From: Pseudaminobacter soli (ex Li et al. 2025)
GTDB lineage: Bacteria > Pseudomonadota > Alphaproteobacteria > Rhizobiales > Rhizobiaceae
Direction: 5' to 3'
Assembly (NCBI RefSeq): GCF_029892515.1
Contig: NZ_JARXVF010000002.1
Location: 682,001-746,000, forward strand
DNA length: 64,000 nt
Position numbers and translations under genes: made by a program. Under the pieces are notes generated by a model. That model had not been told where the DNA came from. It saw only the letters and a list, made by a program, of their open reading frames with translations, and did not search any database. Position 1 is the stretch's first letter; every line of letters starts with the position of its first letter. Below, piece by piece: positions 51,516 through 59,942 of the stretch.

Positions 51516-53453
51516 ATGGAAGCCCTGCTGACAAAACGCGGACGCGGACGTGAACTGGCCATTGTGTTGCATGGCCCTCATGGCTGTCCTGAAGAAATGC
51601 AGGGAGTTTCTACAGCGATCGAGGAGCGATCCGAGGATATCGACATCCTTACGCCTATTTTGCCATACGGCGGTTTTTTTGGTCTGTTCAGGACAACGCC
51701 AGTCGAGCAAATCGTTCGCGATGTCGTCGAAGAAATCGACAAGGCGCTCGCCGATCGCGAGAGGCGGGGCGACGGCGGCGTTTACGAGCGTCTCATTTTG
51801 GTCGGCTACAGTTGTGGGGCTGTGATTGCCCGCAAGATCGCCATAGTCGTGCACGGCGAGACTGCCTCGGCCCCTTTCGTAAAGGACTTGAAACGGCTCG
51901 AAAGGACATGGGCCGGAAGCATTGAGCGGATCATTCTTCTGGCAGGAATGAGTCGCGGATGGGCGCCTGAGATTGCTCGCGATTGGTTGCAGTCGGCATT
52001 CTGGACGCTCGGCTCGTGGTATTGCGCGATCGCCGCGATGCTTCGACTGCCTGTCCCGACCTTATATGCGATGCGGCAAGGCCAACCGTTCATTGTCCAG
52101 ACACGTCTTGAATGGCTGGCCCTGATGAGATCGAGCCGGCTGGTGGAAAAGCGTGGGGCGCGCGCTCGAGAATTGCGCCGTCGAGGGGGCCGCTTCTCCA
52201 CTTGCGAGGCTGTGCCTCCGATCTTCGTGGTCCAGCTGCTTGGCGCAATTGATGATCTGGTTTCGCCGGATGATGCGGTCGATATCGTTGTCCACAAGGG
52301 CGACAACGCGTCCTTTGTGCTGATCGAGACGCCGGACACCACACATCATGGCGCCATAAATATGCGCAAGCCGGACAAGGACCAGCGCAAAATGCTTGAG
52401 GACGCGCTCGGCAGTGTTTTGGTGCCGGACGCCAGATCCCTCGCGGATACATGTCGAGAATTCACTCTGACGGATCAGGCGCGGTTCCTGTTGCTGGCGA
52501 AAGCCGCTGGCGACAGTCATGACGATCTCAGAAAAATCGCCGTCGCTCGCAACCATATGGCCGATACCCTGTCGGCTACGCCTGACGGCATGGTCTCCGA
52601 CGTCGTTTTCGTGATCCATGGCATCCGCGACAAGGGATTTTGGACCCACAAGATCGCGCGCGCCATCAAACTGCAAGCCGAGCGCGAGCAGCGTGTGTTT
52701 CGCTCCTTCACGGGTACCTATGGCTATTTCGCGATATTTCCTTTCGTGGCGCCGTGGATCCGCCATTGGAAGACAGGTTGGCTCATGGATCGTTACGTGT
52801 TGATGCGCGCCCTTTATCCCGAAGCAAAGTTCTCTTATGTCGGACATTCGAACGGCACATATCTCCTGGGGCACGCCCTGCTGCACTATCCGGCGGCGAA
52901 ATTCCATCATGTCGTTTTTGCGGGCAGCGTCGTGCGTTGCGACTTTCCTTGGAGCGCACTCTTGCCCGACAAATCAGCAAGTATGCCCGGGCAGGTCGAC
53001 AAGGTTCTCAATTATGTCGCCACCAAGGATTGGGTCGTCGCCATTTTTGCGAAGGCGTTTCAGACCTTCCCGGCAATGTTCGACCTCGGAAGCGCCGGAT
53101 ACGACGGTTTCAACGAATATCGGGGAGAGACGCGCCACCCAGACCTGCACGAAGCCAAATTCATAGTTGGCACACATGAAGCCGGCATTCGAGAGGCCCA
53201 TTGGGACGATATTGCGCGATTTATTGTGAAGGGCGAACCGCCGACCAGCGATGCACCCCGCGAGGCGCCGCCCGAATGGAAATCCGTTCAGCCCAGGCTG
53301 TTGCGTTTTGCGAGTTCTGGGGCGCCGGCGCTTTTAGTCGTTTGGGCGTTGCTGGGCGCTCTTTTCATATGGTCGCTCGCCACGATCGCATGGGAGGCCT
53401 GGCTTCCAGTGCTTTATTGCGCGGCCGTTTATCTCTTCGTCACGCGATTCTGA
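51516..53453 (+). CDS. Tandem alpha/beta-hydrolase protein with C-terminal membrane anchor
   Basis: 645 residues; GGGAGC precedes the ATG. Two hydrolase-like halves: an N-terminal one with IVLHGPHG at 16-23 and nucleophile elbow GYSCG (Ser99), and a second with VVFVIHGIRDKGFWT at about 366 and elbow GHSNG (Ser445). Possible acid/His pieces follow (DTTHHGAI; GTHEAGIREAHWDDI). The last about 50 residues hold two hydrophobic segments (ALLVVWALLGALFIWSLATI; LPVLYCAAVYLFV), so the catalytic parts are probably cytoplasmic and membrane-tethered. I do not recognise a named family; lipase or esterase action on membrane lipids is a guess. Confidence 0.8.
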   Translation: MEALLTKRGRGRELAIVLHGPHGCPEEMQGVSTAIEERSEDIDILTPILPYGGFFGLFRTTPVEQIVRDVVEEIDKALADRERRGDGGVYERLILVGYSCGAVIARKIAIVVHGETASAPFVKDLKRLERTWAGSIERIILLAGMSRGWAPEIARDWLQSAFWTLGSWYCAIAAMLRLPVPTLYAMRQGQPFIVQTRLEWLALMRSSRLVEKRGARARELRRRGGRFSTCEAVPPIFVVQLLGAIDDLVSPDDAVDIVVHKGDNASFVLIETPDTTHHGAINMRKPDKDQRKMLEDALGSVLVPDARSLADTCREFTLTDQARFLLLAKAAGDSHDDLRKIAVARNHMADTLSATPDGMVSDVVFVIHGIRDKGFWTHKIARAIKLQAEREQRVFRSFTGTYGYFAIFPFVAPWIRHWKTGWLMDRYVLMRALYPEAKFSYVGHSNGTYLLGHALLHYPAAKFHHVVFAGSVVRCDFPWSALLPDKSASMPGQVDKVLNYVATKDWVVAIFAKAFQTFPAMFDLGSAGYDGFNEYRGETRHPDLHEAKFIVGTHEAGIREAHWDDIARFIVKGEPPTSDAPREAPPEWKSVQPRLLRFASSGAPALLVVWALLGALFIWSLATIAWEAWLPVLYCAAVYLFVTRF

Positions 53454-53736
53454 AGAGCTGAATGCAAACCAGGCGCGCCAAAAACGCGCGGGACGTTCGG
53501 CACGCGCTTCCTATCTGGCAAAGCGCAACGGGCGCCATTTCATACAAGTCCATTTCGCCGTCCAACGTGCGCAGCTTGTCGGCAACCGCCCTATCGCGCC
53601 TCGCTCGACACTATTGACTTCCGCCTAGTCCGCTAAGGTTGGCAGAGTAGAGGATAAACAACAGCATCGATTAGGCGAGTGACGACACGTTTCCGTTCGG
53701 CACCACAAAGCGGCCGAGCCGCATGACCTGAAAGGC

Positions 53737-53769
53737 AAAAAACCCACCGCCTCGAGAGAGACGGCGGGT
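53737..53769 (-). terminator. Rho-independent terminator of the glycine-rich protein gene
   Basis: On the minus strand ACCCGCCGTCTC pairs with GAGGCGGTGGGT around a short loop, followed by six T. Two positions pair as G-U only in the minus-strand RNA (A-C mismatches on the plus strand), which shows the working direction. It lies 60 bases after the glycine-rich gene. The rest of 53454-53828 shows no gene that I can support. Confidence 0.85.
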
Positions 53770-53828
53770 CAATGCTTGGCGGAAAGATGGCCTGAACCGC
53801 AAGGGGCGGCCGACCCTACCGGGCGCGC

Positions 53829-54317
53829 CTAATACCCCGCATGATACCCAGGATACCAGGGGCCGTAGTAGGGATTGCGGTAGGGATACCGATATTGACC
53901 GAACCCAAAGGAGGTGTCGCCGCCACCGGAGTCAACGCCTCGGTCGTGGGAGGCTGCGCCGCCGCTCCCCATACCGCCGCCGCCCATGCCGCCGCCGTGT
54001 CCGCCGCCACCGGCGCCGCCATGTCCGCCACCGCCGCGGACGAGTTGCACGCCGCCATGATCATCGTTTTGCGTGTGTAAGAGGACGCCTGTCTGCAGGC
54101 CGCTTTGGTCGCAGCGCATAGCGGTGCTGCAGCTCAGATTGTGTATGCCGCTGTCCGCCGGTTGCGTTGGAAGAGCGCGGAAAGCCTCGCCTACCGCGTT
54201 GACCGTCGGGATGATGTCAGGAATGGAGCTCGGAAGAGGCGCAGCAAACGCACCGCCGTAGAGCGCTCCAATGCCCAGCAAGCCCGAACATGCGAGTGTT
54301 GAAAGATAGCGTGTCAT
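53829..54317 (-). CDS. Small secreted glycine-rich protein
   Basis: 162 residues from ATG 54317 with GGAG seven bases upstream (an in-frame TTG lies at 54329). Signal peptide TRYLSTLACSGLLGIGALYG, cleavage near AFA-AP. The middle has two Cys (LSCSTAMRCDQSG) possibly disulfide-linked, then a Gly/His-rich tract (GGGGHGGAGGGGHGGGMGGG) and a Tyr/Pro-rich tail (YRYPYRNPYYGPWYPGYHAG). His-rich Gly repeats may bind metal. A function is unknown; it is probably periplasmic or extracellular. The gap 54330-54621 holds nothing recognised. Confidence 0.75.
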   Translation of the reverse strand: MTRYLSTLACSGLLGIGALYGGAFAAPLPSSIPDIIPTVNAVGEAFRALPTQPADSGIHNLSCSTAMRCDQSGLQTGVLLHTQNDDHGGVQLVRGGGGHGGAGGGGHGGGMGGGGMGSGGAASHDRGVDSGGGDTSFGFGQYRYPYRNPYYGPWYPGYHAGY

Positions 54318-54621
54318 TGTCTTCTCCAAGGGTTAACTATCCGCGGAGCCCAATGCCTGCGATGATCGCAGGGGTTTGACCTTGATGCGATGATCGTTGG
54401 GGTTGAGCCTCTATCGGACCTGTAAAGTAGACTCTCCGCGGACAAAAAAATTCCCTTGGATAGCGCGTTTTTGAGGGAGCTCATGGAGGTGCTGTCCACG
54501 CCCCGAGTGGCGGACAGCCCTTTAGCGCGCGTAACGACCGTCGTCTGACGGACAGTGCTTCCGTGCGAGCGACCCAGCGGCAAAACGGGGCGCTGCCAAT
54601 CTGCGCCAGGCAGCGAACCGG

Positions 54622-54844
54622 GATCACAACTCTACAGCCACCTGCCTGACCAATATGGCTACTTCAGCCTCCTACCCAGCAGTCCGACAGGAAGCGAAGC
54701 GTCTATGTTTTGGATGGCCTGCTTGGTCAGGACACGATCCTCGATATTCAGGAGCACTTTACCGACACTGGCGGCGCGAGCGGTCATGTCCTTGGGCTGT
54801 TCGCTTTGGTCAACAAGCGCTTCGCGCTTCGGCTATCCAATTGA
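54622..54844 (+). mobile_element. Tn3-family transposase C-terminal remnant (frameshifted)
   Basis: Two plus-strand frames together give the conserved Tn3 transposase region: LPDQYGYFSLLPSSPTGSEA, then after a frameshift VYVLDGLLGQDTILDIQEHF followed by TDTGGASGHVLGL and a stop. The VLDGLL...I-EHYTDTGGasDHVF block is a Tn3 hallmark. No inverted terminal repeats are identifiable. It lies directly upstream of the isochorismatase-like gene. Confidence 0.75.
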
Positions 54845-55031
54845 GCAGCTTGACGCGTGGGACGAAGAAAATAGAGTGCACTGCCGGGCTTCAAGGCGAC
54901 TCCATGCCCGTGTGGGATCCCAGGCGTTACGAGGCGACAAGTTGCGCACCCGCGCCATAGGCAAGCTCAAGCCGCAACCGGACGCGGAACATGGCGGTTG
55001 TTCACCTCTATCCAGGAAGGAGTTCGCAGAC

Positions 55032-55574
55032 ATCATAGGAACAGCACTCATAGTCGGTGACATCCAGCGCGGTATCACGGACGCTTATCCGTTCGCACGG
55101 CAGGTCGTGCCTGCGCTGACGGACCTTCTCCCTCGCGCGCGAGCCGCTGGCATCCTCATCGTGTTCGTGCGCATCGCGTTCCGAGCGAACCGTGCGGATC
55201 TGCCACCGGGCAACCTCTTCTCCGCCTTCTTCGACGCCGGGGACAGCTTTCACGAGGGGGCGGCTGGTACCATGATTGATCTACCGGTGAAGCATGAGGA
55301 CGTCGTTGTGCTGAAGCGCCGGGCAAGCGCCTTCGCCGGTACAGACCTTGACCTCGTGCTGCGTGCCCATGCCGTTGACGCAATCACCATCGCTGGAGTG
55401 GCAACCAGCGCGATGGTCGCCGCGACCTTTTACGACGCTGCTGATCGCGGCTACCGGACAACAGTGCTTCGTGATGGATGCGCGGATAGCGATCCCACCG
55501 TCCACGACTTCTTCATGGACAAAATCTTTCCAAGCCGGGGAGCCGAGGTCGTGTCGTGCGCCGAGTGGCTGTGA
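55032..55574 (+). CDS. Isochorismatase-like (cysteine hydrolase fold) protein, start uncertain
   Basis: About 180 residues: TALIVGDIQRGITDAYPFAR with the catalytic-Asp position, VVVLKRRASAFAGTDLDLVL with the Lys, and TIAGVATSAMVAATFYDAAD where the nucleophilic Cys normally sits. Cys is replaced (ATSAMV), as in a subgroup with ATSGxV, so hydrolase chemistry by Cys is doubtful. A strong AGGAAGGAG (55014-55022) exists but no ATG/GTG/TTG follows in frame; the first codons at a suitable distance are ATC/ATA at 55032/55035. The gene may use a rare start or be 5'-truncated by the Tn3 remnant. Confidence 0.6.
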   Translation: MIGTALIVGDIQRGITDAYPFARQVVPALTDLLPRARAAGILIVFVRIAFRANRADLPPGNLFSAFFDAGDSFHEGAAGTMIDLPVKHEDVVVLKRRASAFAGTDLDLVLRAHAVDAITIAGVATSAMVAATFYDAADRGYRTTVLRDGCADSDPTVHDFFMDKIFPSRGAEVVSCAEWL

Positions 55575-55975
55575 CCCTTACCGACCCGCTACAAAGCCTG
55601 CGTGCTTCAAAGCGCGTAATCGAGCGTCCAAATGAGCGGGCGTGATAGTCAAGACCGTGCACGATGGACAGCAACGGCGCGTGCGCGGGTGTTGTCTTGC
55701 GGGCTGAGGGTCAATCTTCGGTACTAAATTACAAGAGATGTGACCATAAAGGGGTTTTGGCTCATTTTATCGACCTTGGTCTAGCAAATGACAACCGGCG
55801 TGAAATCCGGAATGTCGCCCAGGCGGCAGGCGTCGAATGCCGCAGGGCAACGGGGATTGACGGCGCAGCCAGGTGGCGGCCGCAGCGTCTCCACCGGCGC
55901 GATTGGGGGAGCGAGGCTATGGCGCCTGCGGGTACGGGTGGGCCGTCGCCGCAACTGACCTTGCCTTTCCCAATC
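55575..55975. other. 401-base gap, nothing recognised
   Basis: I read both strands in all frames. There are only short frames without similarity I know, and no convincing terminator or promoter. Composition is somewhat more AT-rich around 55700-55800 than in the neighbouring genes. Confidence 0.4.
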
Positions 55976-56380
55976 TCACAGAAGTTCGGCTATCGATGAT
56001 AGCAGCCTGTCGATCTGCTGCGGTCTATGCTGTGAAAACGCGGCAAACGTCAGGCGCATTCGAGTAGCCAGACGCGGGCGTGACCTTCACCACGATGTCG
56101 CGTTTGGTGAGTTCTGCATGAATTCGTTCAAGATCCAGGTCTCCACGCACCGAGACGATAGGAACCGGGGTATCCTCGATCTCGAAACCCTGGCTGCGGA
56201 AGCCGCCGCGCATATGCTTCACATTGCGTTCGAGGTTTGTGCGCATCTGTGGTGTCGTTTTCAGCAACTGCATAGCAGTGATCGCGGCCGCTCCTGGTGA
56301 AGGCAGTGATGCACTTCTTAGAATCATGGCGTTGCATTTGATCCTGTCGGCAAGCTCGCGATTCCCTGATGATCGTCGCG
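55976..56380 (-). pseudogene. C-terminal remnant of a class II pyridoxal-phosphate aminotransferase
   Basis: The main frame reads NRELADRIKCNAM, SASLPSPGAAAITAMQLLKT, RTNLERNVKHMRGGFRSQGF and VKVTPASGYSNAP, the C-terminal domain of the 8-amino-7-oxononanoate synthase/KBL/serine-palmitoyltransferase family. A frameshift near 56030 is followed in another frame by the expected ending AFSQHRPQQIDRLLSSIAEL. The PLP lysine domain is missing, so this is a dead fragment. The stretch 56381-56523 shows nothing. Confidence 0.7.
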
Positions 56381-56523
56381 CGGGCTTCCGGCTCGCGCGA
56401 GCGCCTCTATGGGGAGAAGTAACACTCGCCCGAAGCCGGCAAGGCCCTAATCTGTGGCTGCCGGCTGCATCCTATGTCCCGATATATGACTTGGTGCAGG
56501 CGGACTGCGCCCGTGGATCTTCG

Positions 56524-57036
56524 TCAGGCCGCGTCGGAAAAGCAGAGATGCGTGGAAGGCTTCGCCAGCTCCAGGAAGGCCAGGAGATCCTCCCTCGAAA
56601 GCGCGGCGCACCCCTCCGTCGGCGAGTAGGTCGGCCGAGCGATGTGAAGAAAGATCGCGCTGCCCGCTCCGGCAATCGGAGGGTCGTCATTGTGCCCCAG
56701 CACGACGATGCAGTCATAGAGATCGTCATCGCGCCAGAGCTCCTCATGGCTGGCCGCAAAGGGCAGCTTAACCTGAAGATTGTAGTTGGGGTGCGAAGGG
56801 TCATCGCACCAGCCATCCAACTTGTCGATTTCATGGCAGGGGAAGTGCGTCGCTGGCATGGCCATTCGATCGGCTCGGTAGAAAACCTGGCGGATCGGCC
56901 ATCGGCCGATGGGGCTCGCGCCGTCCCCCTCGACTTTTTCTACGCGCAAGCCGCCACGGCCGACGGCGCAACGCCATTGCTTATCTCCGTATTCGGCCTT
57001 CCAGCCCTCGCCGTCCCGCGACACGATCAGATCCAA
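56524..57036 (-). CDS. L,D-transpeptidase family protein (YkuD-like)
   Basis: 170 residues without a signal peptide. SPIGRWPIRQVFYRADRM, then FLHIARPTYSPTEGCAALS with His131 and Cys143 resemble the HxxxxxxxSxGC catalytic motif of L,D-transpeptidases, and GDGASPIGRWP is the usual preceding block. Family members cross-link or trim peptidoglycan at diaminopimelate. The lack of an export signal is odd; the family has cytoplasmic or unconventional members. It follows the peptide-transport operon by 34 bases. Confidence 0.82.
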   Translation of the reverse strand: MDLIVSRDGEGWKAEYGDKQWRCAVGRGGLRVEKVEGDGASPIGRWPIRQVFYRADRMAMPATHFPCHEIDKLDGWCDDPSHPNYNLQVKLPFAASHEELWRDDDLYDCIVVLGHNDDPPIAGAGSAIFLHIARPTYSPTEGCAALSREDLLAFLELAKPSTHLCFSDAA

Positions 57037-57070
57037 GCTCAGCTCCTTCTTTGCACTGAAAACGCCCCGG

Positions 57071-58045
57071 TCATAGGTCCAGGGGGAAATGACATGCGAC
57101 CGACCGGCCGCCCTGATCGGTCAGGGCTGGCTCCTGTGTCCGGCAGGTCGCCTGCGCGTAGGGACAGCGCGCCTGGAAGCGACATCCCGACGGCAAGTTC
57201 ATTGGGCTCGGAATGTCGCCGACCAGCATCGGCCTGTCGCGGTTTCTCTGATGGGGATCGGCGCGCGGAACCGCCGAGATAAGGAACATCGTGTAGGGAT
57301 GACGCGGATTCGAGAAGATTTCCTCCGTCGTTCCGACCTCCACCATCCGCCCGAGGAACATCACTCCGACGCGGTCGGCGAACTGGCGAACCACGCTTAA
57401 ATCGTGAGTGATGAACAGATAGGTCAGCTTCAGCTGTTCTTGAAGGTCACGGAGCAGGTTGAGCACCTGCGCCTGGATCGACACGTCGAGTGCGGACACC
57501 GCCTCGTCGCAAACGACGAATTCCGGACTGTTGGCGAGCGCGCGGGCGATGCCGATGCGCTGCCGCTGCCCCCCACTGAACTGGTGAGGATAACGATGCA
57601 ACAGATGCCTGCGCAACCCCACCATGTCGAGCAGTTCCTTGCAGCGGGCCTCGATTTGTTCCTCCGTTCCGAAGCCATGGGCGCGTAGCGGCTCCGCTAG
57701 GATTTCCTTGACGCGCATCCGGGGATTGAGCGATGCGAACGGGTCCTGAAAGACGATTTGAAGCTTCTTGCGCATCGCCCGCATTGCCGTTTCGTTGAGA
57801 GCGTTCAGATCCTGCCCGCGATACCGCACAGTGCCGGCCGTCCGCTCGAGAAGCCGCAGCATTACGCGGCCCAGCGTGGTCTTGCCGCAGCCCGACTCGC
57901 CTACTAGCGCGAAAGTCTCCCTCTCGTAGATATCAAGACTTATGCCGTCCACGGCGCGGATCGCCCGATCCTGTCGGCCAAAGAAGCTCGTTCCGATAGG
58001 GTAGTGCTTGCTAAGCCCGTCGATTGAAATGAGGACCTCGCTCAC
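57071..58045 (-). CDS. dppF: Dipeptide/oligopeptide ABC transporter ATP-binding protein (DppF-like)
   Basis: 324 residues starting at GTG 58045, which overlaps the dppD stop (GTGA). Walker A GESGCGKTT, FQDPFASLNPRM, signature FSGGQRQRIGIA, Walker B VVCDEAVSALDVS, HDLSVVRQFAD and the C-terminal oligopeptide-ATPase tail with Cys-rich CRFQARCPYAQATC (iron-sulfur-type). An open frame upstream to 58366 is antisense noise of dppD. Second ATPase of the importer. Confidence 0.93.
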   Translation of the reverse strand: MSEVLISIDGLSKHYPIGTSFFGRQDRAIRAVDGISLDIYERETFALVGESGCGKTTLGRVMLRLLERTAGTVRYRGQDLNALNETAMRAMRKKLQIVFQDPFASLNPRMRVKEILAEPLRAHGFGTEEQIEARCKELLDMVGLRRHLLHRYPHQFSGGQRQRIGIARALANSPEFVVCDEAVSALDVSIQAQVLNLLRDLQEQLKLTYLFITHDLSVVRQFADRVGVMFLGRMVEVGTTEEIFSNPRHPYTMFLISAVPRADPHQRNRDRPMLVGDIPSPMNLPSGCRFQARCPYAQATCRTQEPALTDQGGRSVACHFPLDL

Positions 58046-59040
58046 AGCTTTCCTCCCTGTTTGTTGTGGAGCCAACAGCGGGCTTTGTGGCCATTGCCGA
58101 GATCCGTCAGTTCGGGTTGTTGTACCTGACATACGGGCATCGCGTCGCCGCATCTGGGATGGAAACGACAGCCTTGGGGAAGTTTCGCAAGGTTGGGCAC
58201 AACGCCCGGAATGCTGTTCAGGCGTTCCGTCGTGCGCTTCTCTGTGGCCTTCGGGATAGAAGCGAGAAGTCCCCTTGTATAAGGATGCGATGGTCGGTCG
58301 AAGAGGTCGAAGACGCTGGCCTGTTCCACGATCTGGCCCGCATACATCACGTTCACCTCGTCGCACATCTCCGCGATGATGCCGAGATCGTGTGTGATCA
58401 TGATGATTGCCGTGCCTACCCTGTCGCGCAGCGCCATCATTAGTCGCAGGATCTGCGCCTGTGTCGTTACATCCAGCGCCGTCGTCGGCTCGTCCGCAAT
58501 CAGCAGCTTCGGCTCACAAATCAAGCCCATGGCGATCATCGCCCGTTGCCGGAGACCGCCTGAGAGTTGATGCGGATATACATCGAGGCGCGCCGCCGGC
58601 TCCGGTATGCCGACGGTTTCGAACATGCGCAGAACATTTTCGCGGATGGCACGTCGGCCCATATCAGTGTGAATCGCGAGCGGTTCACCAACCTGCTGTA
58701 CCATGGTCTTTACAGGGTTCAGCGACGTCATGGGCTCCTGAAAGACCATCGAGACTTCACGGCCGCGCTTGCGTCGCATCTCGTCGGGATGCAACTGCGT
58801 CAAATTCGTTCCATCGAGGAAGACGCCGTCGGCGCTCACCTTGCCGGGAGGCGACGACACTAGTCCCATCAGTGAGAGCGCCGTCATGCTTTTGCCAGAG
58901 CCGGATTCACCCACCAGGCCCACGATCTTGCCGCGGCCCACGTCAAACGACACGCCGTCGACAACCTTGACCGGGCCATTCTGGGTCTGGAATTCCGTGC
59001 GCAGATTACGCACGCTTAGCAATGTGCTTTGATCTTTCAT
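58042..59040 (-). CDS. dppD: Dipeptide/oligopeptide ABC transporter ATP-binding protein (DppD-like)
   Basis: 332 residues. Walker A GESGSGKSMT, FQEPMTSLNPVKTM, signature LSGGLRQRAMIAMG, Walker B LLIADEPTTALDV, THDLGIIAEMCDEV and the C-terminal CRFHPRCGDAMPVC cluster. First ATPase of the Dpp-type importer, 12 bases after dppC. Confidence 0.94.
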   Translation of the reverse strand: MKDQSTLLSVRNLRTEFQTQNGPVKVVDGVSFDVGRGKIVGLVGESGSGKSMTALSLMGLVSSPPGKVSADGVFLDGTNLTQLHPDEMRRKRGREVSMVFQEPMTSLNPVKTMVQQVGEPLAIHTDMGRRAIRENVLRMFETVGIPEPAARLDVYPHQLSGGLRQRAMIAMGLICEPKLLIADEPTTALDVTTQAQILRLMMALRDRVGTAIIMITHDLGIIAEMCDEVNVMYAGQIVEQASVFDLFDRPSHPYTRGLLASIPKATEKRTTERLNSIPGVVPNLAKLPQGCRFHPRCGDAMPVCQVQQPELTDLGNGHKARCWLHNKQGGKL

Positions 59041-59051
59041 CGCCTCGCCCG

Positions 59052-59942
59052 TCAGTCTTTCATGTAGGGATCGAGCGCGTCGCGCAGGCCGTCACCGACA
59101 AAATTGAACGCCAGCACCGTTATCAGGATGGCCACCCCGGGTATGATTGCGACTAGCGGTGCCGAGAAGAGGTATTCCTTGCCCTTGGCCACCAGCAGTC
59201 CCCAACTCGCTTCGGGAGGCTGGACGCCCACGCCGAGGAAGCTGAGGCTCGATTCCCACATGATCGCGTCGGGAATGCTGAGCGAAAACAACACGATCAG
59301 TGTCGGGATGACATTGGGGAAGATATGACCGATCATGATCGCCCGCTTCTTCGTCCCGTTCGCTCGGGCTGCTTCGATGAATTCCCTCTCCTTGACGGCG
59401 AGCGCTTGGGCGCGCACCACACGCGCCACACCGGCCCAGCCGACCAGGCTCAGCGCGATGAATATGTTGAAGAGGTTCGCACCCAGCGTGTACATCACCA
59501 CCATCGCCAACAGCAGCGACGGGAAGGCAATCATTGTGTCGGCCAGGCGCATGATGATGAAATCGATCCTGCCCCCGTAGTAGCCACTGATGATGCCCAT
59601 GACGGCGCCGATCATTAGCGAGATGAAACTCGGTACGATTCCGACAACCAGCGAAATCCGGGCGCCATAGAGAATCCTGGTCAGCAGGTCCCGGCCGAAA
59701 TTGTCCGTTCCGAGCCAGTAGGTGGCGGACGGCGGCAGAAACTGCTCGTCCAGGGCGACGCGATAGGGGTCGTGAGGACTGATAAAGGGAATGAAAAGCG
59801 CGACGAAGATCAGCGCGCCAACGAGGATCAACCCGACCATCGCCATGCGGTTGCTGGCGAAGATCCTCAACGCGTCGCGGAAGTAGCTGTCGTCTCCGGT
59901 ATCGTCGGTGAAGTCTTCGGTCGTTTCGGCGAACTGCGTCAT
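59052..59942 (-). CDS. dppC: Dipeptide ABC transporter permease (DppC-like)
   Basis: 296 residues, about six membrane segments; cytoplasmic N-terminus with an acidic TTEDFTDDTGDD stretch; LGTDNFGRDLLTRILYGARI and EFIEAARANGTKKRAIMIGH are DppC/OppC hallmarks. Overlaps dppB by ATGA. Partner of DppB in the channel. Confidence 0.94.
   Translation of the reverse strand: MTQFAETTEDFTDDTGDDSYFRDALRIFASNRMAMVGLILVGALIFVALFIPFISPHDPYRVALDEQFLPPSATYWLGTDNFGRDLLTRILYGARISLVVGIVPSFISLMIGAVMGIISGYYGGRIDFIIMRLADTMIAFPSLLLAMVVMYTLGANLFNIFIALSLVGWAGVARVVRAQALAVKEREFIEAARANGTKKRAIMIGHIFPNVIPTLIVLFSLSIPDAIMWESSLSFLGVGVQPPEASWGLLVAKGKEYLFSAPLVAIIPGVAILITVLAFNFVGDGLRDALDPYMKD

Noticed and set aside
53816-54064. 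Alternative alanine-rich frames within the glycine-rich protein gene
   Set aside because: They are other-frame readings of GGC/GGT-type repeats; only the chosen frame has a signal peptide and ribosome site.
54555-55013. Long N-terminal extension of the isochorismatase-like frame
   Set aside because: This stretch contains a Tn3 transposase remnant in adjacent frames and shows no similarity to the isochorismatase family.
58046-58366. Upstream extension of the dppF open frame
   Set aside because: It overlaps dppD coding sequence and the GTG at 58045 gives the usual 4-base overlap and a normal N-terminus.
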